Shown here in pieces: positions 1 through 5,579 of a stretch of DNA of 6,731 nucleotides (positions are counted from its first letter, which is position 1; each line of letters starts with the position of its first letter). Below the pieces are notes generated by a model. That model was not told the origin of the DNA. It ran no database searches and was given only the letters and a program-made list of their open reading frames with translations. A program made the translations under genes and the position numbers. Source of the DNA: an uncultured Bacillus sp. (GTDB taxonomy: Bacteria; Bacillota; Bacilli; Bacillales; DSM-1321); contig CAKQBC010000131.1 of NCBI GenBank assembly GCA_934215995.1, positions 1 to 6,731 on the forward strand, read 5' to 3'.

Positions 1-680
<680 letters not shown>

Positions 681-734
681 TAGCAGCCAGAGTGGATGAA
701 GCCGGTATGGCCGGTGAAAATCAGAAAAAAATTC

Positions 735-742
735 AAAGGAGG
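735..742 (+). promoter_or_regulatory. pyk ribosome binding site, wide spacing
   Basis: The run AAAGGAGG is a near-perfect Shine-Dalgarno sequence. It is 12 nt from the ATG at 755, longer than the usual 5-9 nt. The bases 741-752 read GGCTTTTTAGCC and could form a 4-bp hairpin that shortens the effective distance. No better site precedes the in-frame GTG at 692, so this site fixes the pyk start. Confidence 0.8.
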
Positions 743-754
743 CTTTTTAGCCAC

Positions 755-2515
755 ATGCGTAAAACAAAAATTGTATGTACTATCGGTCCTGCAAGTGAAT
801 CTTTCGAGAAGCTTTGCAGCTTAATGGAAGCGGGAATGAACGTTTGCCGCCTAAACTTCTCTCACGGAAGCCACGAAGAGCATGCTGCACGCATCAAAAC
901 AATCCGTGAAGCAAGCAAAAAAACAGGAAAACAAGTTGCAATCCTTCTTGATACAAAAGGTCCTGAAATCCGTACGCATGACATGGAGAACGGTGCAATC
1001 GAATTAACGACTGGATCTAACGTGATCGTATCTACAAAAGAAGTTCTTGGAACTGCTGAAAAATTCTCCATCACTTACGAAGGCCTTATCGACGACGTAG
1101 AAGTTGGAACACGCATCCTATTGGATGACGGTCTTGTTGGCCTTGAAGTGACAAAAATCGATAAAGAAAACGGCGAAATCCATACAGTTGTATTGAATGC
1201 AGGCCCATTAAAGAATAAAAAAGGTGTGAATGTCCCTGGCGTTTCCGTAAACCTTCCAGGAATCACTGAAAAAGATAAACAGGATATCCTATTCGGTATC
1301 GAGCAAAATGTTGACTTCATCGCAGCATCATTCGTACGCCGCGCTTCTGACGTACTGGAAATCCGTGAATTGCTTGACAGCAACAATGGCCACCACATCA
1401 ACATCATTCCTAAGATCGAAAACCAGGAAGGTGTAGACAACATTGACGAGATCCTTGAGGTTTCTGAAGGGCTTATGGTTGCGCGTGGAGACCTTGGTGT
1501 AGAAATCCCGACAGAAGAAGTGCCATTGGTTCAAAAACAATTGATCAAAAAGTGCAATGCACTTGGCAAACCAGTTATCACTGCTACACAAATGCTTGAC
1601 TCAATGCAACGCAATCCGCGCCCAACACGTGCGGAAGCATCTGACGTTGCGAATGCGATTTTCGATGGAACAGATGCAATCATGCTTTCTGGTGAAACAG
1701 CTGCAGGATCTTACCCAGTAGAAGCTGTTCAAACAATGCACGACATTGCTTCACGCACTGAAACAGCATTGAACCATAAAGAAATCCTTTCTAAACGTTC
1801 AAAAGACAGTGAGCACAACATCACTGATGCAATCGGCCAGTCTGTTGCACACACAACTCTTAACCTTGGTGCAAATGCAATCATCACACCAACAGAAAGC
1901 GGACATACTGCACGCATGATTTCTAAATACCGTCCAGAGGCGCCAATCGTCGCAATCACTTCCCATGATTACGTTGCACGCCGTTTGGCTTTGGTATGGG
2001 GTGTAAATCCATTAGTTGGACCAAAAACAAACTCTACAGATGAAATGCTGGAGAATGCTGTCAAACAAAGCTTAAATGCAGGCTTGGCATCTTACGGCGA
2101 TACAGTAGTTATCACTGCTGGTGTACCAGTTGGAGAAGTTGGAACAACAAACATGATGAAAATCCATGTTCTTGGCAACACATTATTGAAAGCTCAAGGA
2201 ATCGGACGCAAAAAAGCAACAGGAAAAGTTGTAATCGCAAAAAATGCTGCTGAAGCAAACGAAAAGGTTGAAGAAGGTTCAATTCTTGTAACAATCGGTT
2301 CCGATAAAGAAATGATGCCTGCAATCGAAAAATGCGCTGCTTTGGTTACAGTTGAAGGCGGATTGACAAGCCACGCTGCTGTAGTGGGCGTAAACCTTGG
2401 CATTCCTGTAATCGTAGGTGCTGACAACGCTACGACAATCCTTAAAGAAGGACAAAACGTATCTGTTGATGCGCAACGCGGAATCATCACTGACGGCAAA
2501 ACAAACATTTTATAA
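755..2515 (+). CDS. pyk: Pyruvate kinase with C-terminal PEP-utilising-type domain
   Basis: Cytoplasmic enzyme converting phosphoenolpyruvate and ADP to pyruvate and ATP, the last step of glycolysis. The ATG at 755 gives 586 aa, matching the roughly 585-587 aa of Bacillus and Geobacillus Pyk. The alternative GTG at 692 would add 21 residues unlike the family and has no ribosome binding site. Seen in the protein: RLNFSHG with Arg32, Asn34 and Ser36; DTKGPEIR with Asp66 and Thr67 (K+ and nucleotide site); the B domain around 71-170; IPKIENQEG with catalytic Lys220 and metal ligand Glu222; VARGDLG with metal ligand Asp246; then ATQMLDSM and the [11 protein letters not shown] and GETA blocks. From about residue 482 (GIGRK) an extra domain of about 105 residues contains [11 protein letters not shown] with His540, matching the phosphohistidine motif of PEP-utilising enzymes. 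Its role in pyruvate kinases is not settled; known family members do not need it for catalysis. Probably transcribed with pfkA; a terminator follows directly. Confidence 0.98.
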   Translation: MRKTKIVCTIGPASESFEKLCSLMEAGMNVCRLNFSHGSHEEHAARIKTIREASKKTGKQVAILLDTKGPEIRTHDMENGAIELTTGSNVIVSTKEVLGTAEKFSITYEGLIDDVEVGTRILLDDGLVGLEVTKIDKENGEIHTVVLNAGPLKNKKGVNVPGVSVNLPGITEKDKQDILFGIEQNVDFIAASFVRRASDVLEIRELLDSNNGHHINIIPKIENQEGVDNIDEILEVSEGLMVARGDLGVEIPTEEVPLVQKQLIKKCNALGKPVITATQMLDSMQRNPRPTRAEASDVANAIFDGTDAIMLSGETAAGSYPVEAVQTMHDIASRTETALNHKEILSKRSKDSEHNITDAIGQSVAHTTLNLGANAIITPTESGHTARMISKYRPEAPIVAITSHDYVARRLALVWGVNPLVGPKTNSTDEMLENAVKQSLNAGLASYGDTVVITAGVPVGEVGTTNMMKIHVLGNTLLKAQGIGRKKATGKVVIAKNAAEANEKVEEGSILVTIGSDKEMMPAIEKCAALVTVEGGLTSHAAVVGVNLGIPVIVGADNATTILKEGQNVSVDAQRGIITDGKTNIL

Positions 2516-2525
2516 TCATAAATAA

Positions 2526-2556
2526 AAGAGAGAAGGCGGAAGCCTTCTCTCTTCTT
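2526..2556 (+). terminator. Intrinsic terminator after pyk
   Basis: A 12-bp perfect stem (2526-2537 with 2542-2553) is closed by a GGAA tetraloop, with the core GAGAGAAGGC against GCCTTCTCTC. It starts 10 nt after the pyk stop. The following tract, CTTCTTG, is T-rich but not a pure T run, so efficiency may be moderate. It probably ends the pfkA-pyk transcript. Confidence 0.85.
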
Positions 2557-2584
2557 GTATAATGCCATTGGGTAATTTAAACAA

Positions 2585-2613
2585 TTTCTGTTTGCCGCCA
2601 GTTGCGATATAAT
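2585..2613 (+). promoter_or_regulatory. Possible sigma-A promoter of fxsA
   Basis: A perfect TATAAT lies at 2608-2613. The hexamer 17 bp upstream (TTTCTG, 2585-2590) matches the -35 consensus poorly, and there is no TGn extension. A transcript would begin near 2620, giving a leader of about 22 nt that contains the fxsA ribosome binding site. The -10 overlaps the in-frame ATG at 2612, which argues against that ATG as the gene start. Confidence 0.4.
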
Positions 2614-2641
2614 GGTATTACCTTATAGGGGGTGTAAATGC

Positions 2642-3028
2642 ATGAGGACATTTTTATTGCTATTCATTGTTTTGCCGGCTTGTGAGCTTGGACTGCTCAT
2701 CTGGTCAGGAAAGACGTTCGGCATCCTTGCCACCGTTATGCTGATCATTGCAACAGGTGTCGGCGGAGCATATTTGGCGAAGTATGAGGGACTGAAGACA
2801 TTGCAAAAAGTTCAGCAGCAGCTGCAATCAGGCATTATGCCCAGCGAAGAAATGATTAATGGGCTGTGCATTCTTTTGGGCGGCATCCTGCTATTGGCTC
2901 CTGGCTTTCTGACGGATGCACTAGGTTTATTGCTGTTGCTTCCCCCGACAAGAAGCATACTGAAACGGCCGATGAAGAAAATGATGTATAAAAGTGCGGA
3001 TAAACACACAATAACCATTATTCACTAA
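2642..3028 (+). CDS. fxsA: FxsA family membrane protein (YtzA-like)
   Basis: Small integral membrane protein of 128 aa. The FxsA family is named for the E. coli protein whose overproduction relieves F-plasmid exclusion of phage T7; its normal role in bacilli is not known to me. The start is the ATG at 2642, with the G-rich ribosome binding site at 2628-2634 seven nt upstream; the ATG at 2612 would add ten residues and lies in a likely -10 box. Hydrophobic segments are about residues 4-21, 25-46 and 74-100. Family signatures: an acidic residue inside the first segment (LPACELGLLIW, Glu15), the GxxLAKYEGL turn (about 42-51), and the block LLLAPGFLTDALGLLLLLPPTR (about 83-104), followed by a basic cytoplasmic tail. 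It stands between pyk and ytvI as in B. subtilis, with terminators on both sides, so it is probably a single-gene unit. Confidence 0.93.
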   Translation: MRTFLLLFIVLPACELGLLIWSGKTFGILATVMLIIATGVGGAYLAKYEGLKTLQKVQQQLQSGIMPSEEMINGLCILLGGILLLAPGFLTDALGLLLLLPPTRSILKRPMKKMMYKSADKHTITIIH

Positions 3029-3053
3029 TATCGTTTTTTACAGTACTATATAT

Positions 3054-3110
3054 AAAAAAAGAGCCGCAAGGGCGACTATTTCCGTCGATCATGCGGCTCA
3101 TTCCTTTTAT
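3054..3110 (-). terminator. Convergent terminator between fxsA and ytvI
   Basis: An 8-bp perfect stem, GAGCCGCA at 3061-3068 with TGCGGCTC at 3092-3099, has a nested 4-bp hairpin (CGAC 3073-3076 with GTCG 3084-3087). Read on the minus strand it is followed by seven T residues (complement of 3054-3060), an excellent end for ytvI. On the plus strand the stem is followed by TTCCTTTTATT, so it can also stop fxsA transcripts. Confidence 0.85.
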
Positions 3111-3137
3111 TCAGGGCCAAATTTGCTGAGTGAAGGC

Positions 3138-4241
3138 TCACTTTATATAATCCCAAATATCATGGAATACACGAGTGCGGTGTAGGGCATTTATGATAAC
3201 CAGTACAATCGGGCCTGCCGCCAGGCCTAAAAAGCCGAACAATTTGTATCCGATGAAGAGGGAGAGAAGGGTGGCGAGAGGGTCGAGACCGATGCTTGAA
3301 GACAAAACCTTCGGCTCCATCACTTGCCTTTGGATGATGATTATGAAATAAAGGATGCCTAAGCCGATTGCAAGGTTTGCATTTCCTGCCATCAGTTCAT
3401 ACAAAATCCATGGGATGAATACAGTGCCGCTTCCGAGGTATGGGATGATGTCCACCATTCCGATTACTAAAGCGATTGTGATCGCGTATTCGATCCGCAG
3501 CACGAGCAGCCCGATGAGCACAATGACGACCGTAATGGAAATAAGGATAAATTGGGCTTTAAAGAATCCGGCAAGCGCTCTTTTCAATTCAAAAAATACG
3601 GAGATGCCGCTGTTTTTTATTTTTTTCGGAATGAAGGCATGGATATATCCTTTAAACCTGGGCCAATCATTGCTGATCAGGAAGGTGGCCAAGGAAGAGA
3701 AAATGAATGCAGTCGCCGCATTCGGAAACCAGGCCACGAGGGCGGGGATCCTTTGGAAAAAGTCACGGATAAAATCCCCTGCCGATGTGGCAATCGAGTT
3801 GCCGGCATTTTCGATATTTTCCATAAGGGTTTTCTGCTGGCCTCCATCCAGATTTCTGAAAAGTGCGGCCAGCTGGTCGTAAATGGGCACTATATGCGAC
3901 TCCACAAAGGTTTTCCAGTAAGCGACAAATGTATCGAGATTTTTCGGGATGATGTGGCTTAAGTAGTTTGCCCCCGCCATAATTTCTGCGATAAGAAGCG
4001 CGATCAGCCCGGCAAATAACATGGCGATCGCCGCCATCGTCACCAATGCAGCAAGCGCTCTTGGAAAGCGGAATTTATGCTGAAGGAAGTCGACGGCCGG
4101 GTTTATTAAAAAGGCAAGGAACAGCCCGATTATAAAAGGATAAGCAATCTTTGTTACATAAAATAAAAGCAGGCAGGACAGCGCAAAAACCAATACGGCA
4201 AACAGTAAGCGCAAAGCCCGCCGGACATGGACAGGACCCAT
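3138..4241 (-). CDS. ytvI: YtvI-type sporulation integral membrane protein (AI-2E transporter superfamily)
   Basis: Polytopic membrane protein of 367 aa. The superfamily (PerM/AI-2E exporter-like) includes transporters; the YtvI branch is known as a sporulation-associated protein of endospore formers, and its substrate is unknown. The start is the ATG at 4241-4239, with a strong AAGGAGG (4255-4249) seven nt upstream; the frame stays open to 4421 but the extension lacks a ribosome binding site. Hydrophobic stretches lie at about residues 9-29, 32-46, 62-85 and 167-190, then several between 228 and 355. A large loop of about 75 residues (90-166) separates the third and fourth. Superfamily signatures: KAQFIL (228-233), DIIPYLGSG (264-272), and QRQVMEPKVLSSSIGLDPLATL (304-325), with the E-P-K and G-L-x-P elements. 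It is divergent from ytwI and convergent with fxsA. Family is secure; the sporulation role is by homology only. Confidence 0.93.
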   Translation of the reverse strand: MGPVHVRRALRLLFAVLVFALSCLLLFYVTKIAYPFIIGLFLAFLINPAVDFLQHKFRFPRALAALVTMAAIAMLFAGLIALLIAEIMAGANYLSHIIPKNLDTFVAYWKTFVESHIVPIYDQLAALFRNLDGGQQKTLMENIENAGNSIATSAGDFIRDFFQRIPALVAWFPNAATAFIFSSLATFLISNDWPRFKGYIHAFIPKKIKNSGISVFFELKRALAGFFKAQFILISITVVIVLIGLLVLRIEYAITIALVIGMVDIIPYLGSGTVFIPWILYELMAGNANLAIGLGILYFIIIIQRQVMEPKVLSSSIGLDPLATLLSLFIGYKLFGFLGLAAGPIVLVIINALHRTRVFHDIWDYIK

Positions 4242-4408
4242 ATATGAACCTCCTTGCCGCTTTTCGGGCAATATAATGGTAAGCGTGTAGGGATTAAAGG
4301 CTTGCTTACTTTTTATATATGCGGAGGCCTGTACCAATATCATATTTGCCTGGAGAAAGTTTTTTAAGAATGCAAGGAAACAAACCATACAGAAAGCAGG
4401 GGAATCAT
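4242..4408. promoter_or_regulatory. Divergent ytvI/ytwI control region
   Basis: This 167-bp gap must hold promoters for both directions. On the minus strand TATATT (4275-4270) has TTTAAT (4298-4293) exactly 17 bp upstream, a modest sigma-A-like match that would give ytvI a leader of about 10-20 nt. On the plus strand TATAAT (4272-4277) overlaps it but has no good -35. I could not find a convincing sigma-E site (the sporulation factor expected for ytvI), so both assignments are tentative. Confidence 0.35.
4249..4255 (-). promoter_or_regulatory. ytvI ribosome binding site
   Basis: The minus strand reads AAGGAGG, seven nt before the ATG at 4241-4239. This decides the start over the longer open frame that reaches 4421. 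Confidence 0.9.
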
Positions 4409-4867
4409 GTGAACTCACCATATCTATTTTTATTATTGCTCATGGGGATTGCGTTGGTGGCCAAGAACAATTCATTGATTCTGGCGGTGGCTATCCTTTT
4501 GGCGATTAAGGCCACCGGGCTGGGCGACAAGTTATTTCCCCTAATACAAAGCAAAGGAATCAATATCGGTGTGACGGTCATAACAATTGCTGTACTTGTG
4601 CCGATCGCCACAGGTGCTATCGGACTTAAGGATCTTCAGGAGACGCTAAAATCCGTTTATGCCTGGATTGCCATTCTTTCCGGCGTTGCAGTGGCATTGC
4701 TGGCGAAAAACGGGGTCATCCTTCTGCAGAATGACCCGCATATAACCACAGCATTGGTATTCGGCACGATTATTGCTATAGCGCTTTTTCAGGGTGTGGC
4801 AGTTGGCCCGTTGATCGGTGCGGGGATTGCCTACTGGGCGATGAAATTATTCGAGTCGTTTCAATGA
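4409..4867 (+). CDS. ytwI: DUF441 family membrane protein (YtwI-like)
   Basis: Small integral membrane protein of unknown function; DUF441/UPF0756 proteins are usually about 150 aa. The GTG at 4409 gives 152 aa and follows AGGGGA (4398-4403) with about 6 nt spacing. An upstream in-frame ATG at 4319 would add 30 polar residues not seen in B. subtilis YtwI as I recall it, so the GTG start is preferred. Hydrophobic segments are about residues 5-17, 22-36, 53-69, 84-99 and 112-145. Conserved blocks: AKNNSL (18-23), QSKGINIGVTVITIAVLVP (47-65), AKNGVILLQNDPHITTALV (99-117) and GVAVGPLIGAGIAY (129-142). The many small and invariant glycine/proline positions suggest a packed membrane bundle, possibly a channel or transporter, but no substrate can be inferred. 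It ends at its own terminator, so it is not an operon partner of citZ. Confidence 0.9.
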   Translation: MNSPYLFLLLLMGIALVAKNNSLILAVAILLAIKATGLGDKLFPLIQSKGINIGVTVITIAVLVPIATGAIGLKDLQETLKSVYAWIAILSGVAVALLAKNGVILLQNDPHITTALVFGTIIAIALFQGVAVGPLIGAGIAYWAMKLFESFQ

Positions 4868-4926
4868 TCGGAATATGCCCAGCCTATGAAGGCTATCATC
4901 GAAAGCGTTGAAATTCCGGTTTATGC

Positions 4927-4963
4927 AAGCCCTTGAAAAAATGAACTTTTCAGGGGCTTTTTT
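4927..4963 (+). terminator. Intrinsic terminator after ytwI
   Basis: A 13-bp stem (4927-4939 with 4947-4959), containing one G-T wobble, carries a 7-nt loop and runs into six T residues (4958-4963). It lies 59 bp after the ytwI stop and is the strongest terminator in the window, separating ytwI from the citZ control region. Confidence 0.92.
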
Positions 4964-5051
4964 ATCATTGGATGATATGCTGCAGACGAGGCAAAAAGGA
5001 TGAAATATATTTGTGATGTGTTTTTGATGGAATTGCGAAGTCTTTCAGTAG

Positions 5052-5057
5052 TATAAT
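5052..5057 (+). promoter_or_regulatory. Possible upstream -10 box
   Basis: TATAAT is a perfect -10 hexamer, preceded by TAG instead of the TGn extension. No good -35 is found at 16-18 bp; TTGCGA (5033-5038) is only 13 bp away and TTGATG (5024-5029) is 22 bp away. A transcript would start near 5064, inside a dyad-rich stretch. Confidence 0.3.
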
Positions 5058-5073
5058 ATGGAATAAGAAACAT

Positions 5074-5087
5074 TATATTGCAATATA
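5074..5087. promoter_or_regulatory. Perfect 14-bp palindrome, operator-like
   Basis: TATATTGCAATATA is perfectly symmetric. It lies about 10 bp past the expected start of a transcript from the 5052 -10 box and 61 bp before the -35 of the main promoter. Its first ten bases recur at 5521-5530 near the citZ ribosome binding site. It could be a repressor or activator site; no regulator can be assigned. Confidence 0.4.
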
Positions 5088-5106
5088 GTGGTGCCTGTGC
5101 AGAAAA

Positions 5107-5151
5107 TCAGGAAGCATAAGCTTCCGTCTCCTGACTGGAGCTTTTTATTTT
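5107..5151 (+). terminator. Terminator-like element with competing hairpins
   Basis: A 7-bp stem with one T-G wobble (5118-5124 with 5137-5143) leads into TTTTTATTTT. Two other helices compete with it: GGAAGC with GCTTCC (5110-5125, loop ATAA) and TCAGGA with TCCTGA (5107-5112 with 5129-5134). The mutually exclusive pairing resembles an attenuator, but the terminator stem is only moderately stable. Confidence 0.4.
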
Positions 5152-5176
5152 CAAAAAGACATTTTTTGTTTATAAT
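5148..5176 (+). promoter_or_regulatory. Probable sigma-A promoter of citZ
   Basis: TTTTCA (5148-5153, 4 of 6 bases) and TATAAT (5171-5176, 6 of 6) are separated by exactly 17 bp, placing +1 near 5183. This is the best promoter in the gap. It would give citZ a leader of about 400 nt. The -35 overlaps the T tract of the upstream terminator-like element. Confidence 0.6.
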
Positions 5177-5181
5177 GAACT

Positions 5182-5196
5182 TTGAAAGCGTAATCT
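5182..5196 (+). promoter_or_regulatory. cre site (CcpA operator)
   Basis: These 15 bases, TTGAAAGCGTAATCT, match the cre consensus WTGNAANCGNWNNCW at every fixed position. The site covers the predicted +1 of the promoter at 5148-5176, where bound CcpA-HPr(Ser-P) would block initiation or early elongation. CcpA repression of citZ by glucose is known in B. subtilis, which supports the call. Confidence 0.65.
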
Positions 5197-5288
5197 TAAG
5201 CGATCTGTTGCTTGGAAGGCTTTCTTATTGGGAGCTTATTGTATCTCTGCATAATGGAAAAGAGGTTTTATTCCTCTGTAACAAAGGT

Positions 5289-5319
5289 AATGCACTTGTA
5301 AGAAGAGCATTCTTTTTTT
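5289..5319 (+). terminator. Intrinsic terminator inside the citZ leader
   Basis: AATGC (5289-5293) pairs with GCATT (5307-5311), and after an A-A mismatch CTT (5295-5297) pairs with AAG (5303-5305), leaving the loop GTAAG. C and seven T residues (5313-5319) follow at once. It would stop transcripts from the 5148-5176 promoter after about 135 nt, some 260 nt before the citZ start. Either it is an attenuator or it ends a separate small RNA. Confidence 0.6.
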
Positions 5320-5366
5320 GGCTTGAATTTTTTAAATATTTATTCTTGTTGACTTATTGTTGAACG

Positions 5367-5381
5367 TTTTGTGTCACAAAA
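5367..5381. promoter_or_regulatory. Perfect 7+1+7 palindrome, operator-like
   Basis: TTTTGTG and CACAAAA flank a single T. The TTGTG/CACAA half sites resemble those of Rex or FNR-type redox regulators, but the spacing is far shorter than their known sites. It sits between the leader terminator and citZ. Confidence 0.35.
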
Positions 5382-5491
5382 GTGAACTTTCGCGGTTTAC
5401 GTGGCCTTTTGCTTCAAGAATAAGGATTGGATGCAAAATAAATGCGGGATGCCGTTTCATTATGTGAGGTGCAAACTCCGGGGTACTGTAC

Positions 5492-5523
5492 ATATCGGAT
5501 GGATGTCGGGATACCATCCATAT
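5492..5523 (+). other. Leader RNA hairpin with bulged C before citZ
   Basis: ATAT (5492-5495) and GGATGG (5497-5502) pair with CCATCC (5514-5519) and ATAT (5520-5523), leaving C5496 as a single bulge on the 5' side. The loop may be shortened to six bases by two further A-T pairs with A5513 bulged. No T run follows, so it is not a terminator. It ends 42 nt before the citZ ribosome binding site. Confidence 0.5.
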
Positions 5524-5564
5524 ATTGCAAAATGTTTTCTAACGGCTTAGGGGATTAAAAAGAA

Positions 5565-5571
5565 AAGGAGA
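5565..5571 (+). promoter_or_regulatory. citZ ribosome binding site
   Basis: AAGGAGA lies eight nt before the ATG at 5580. The in-frame TTG at 5574 is only 2 nt away, too close to be used, so this site fixes the start at 5580. Confidence 0.88.
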
Positions 5572-5579
5572 GATTGGGT

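Larger units (their letters stand above)
4964..5579. other. Long non-coding region upstream of citZ
   Basis: About 616 bp with no convincing protein gene. It is AT-rich and holds, in order: a -10 box near 5052, a 14-bp palindrome at 5074-5087, a terminator-like element ending near 5151, a sigma-A promoter with a cre site (5148-5196), a hairpin at 5261-5277, an intrinsic terminator at 5289-5319, a 15-bp palindrome at 5367-5381, and a hairpin with a bulged C at 5492-5523. The stretch 5382-5490 has no clear element; GTACTGTAC at 5483-5491 is a short palindrome of uncertain meaning. An open frame at 5088-5363 runs through these signals and lacks a ribosome binding site. Confidence 0.7.

Noticed and set aside
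692..754. Longer pyk start at GTG 692
   Set aside because: The 21 extra residues are not part of pyruvate kinases I know, there is no ribosome binding site ahead of the GTG, and the strong AAAGGAGG lies inside the extension.
3355..3962. Open frames on the plus strand opposite ytvI
   Set aside because: They are antisense to a well-supported membrane protein gene, have no family likeness, and their starts are not preceded by a ribosome binding site that I can see.
4319..4408. Longer ytwI start at ATG 4319
   Set aside because: It would add 30 polar residues before the first membrane segment and has no upstream ribosome binding site, whereas GTG 4409 gives the normal family length.
4242..4421. 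N-terminal extension of ytvI up to 4421
   Set aside because: The AAGGAGG with ideal spacing to the ATG at 4241 indicates the shorter protein, and the extension would cover the divergent promoter region.
4899..4913. Second cre-like sequence after ytwI
   Set aside because: It shares the GAAAGCG core but misses two fixed positions of the consensus, and it lies upstream of the ytwI terminator with no promoter beside it.
5349..5354. TTGACT as the -35 of a promoter close to citZ
   Set aside because: No acceptable -10 hexamer is found 16-18 bp downstream (5371-5378 falls in the palindrome TTTTGTGTCACAAAA).
5088..5363. A 91-codon open frame with a GTG start upstream of citZ
   Set aside because: It has no ribosome binding site and no recognisable family. 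It runs straight through a promoter, a cre site and an intrinsic terminator, and its composition (rich in Phe and Leu from T runs) looks like translated AT-rich non-coding DNA.
5382..5579. A T-box or known metabolite riboswitch in the citZ leader
   Set aside because: I looked for the T-box sequence (GGGTGGNACCGCG) and for familiar riboswitch cores and saw none; only the 5492-5523 hairpin is well formed.
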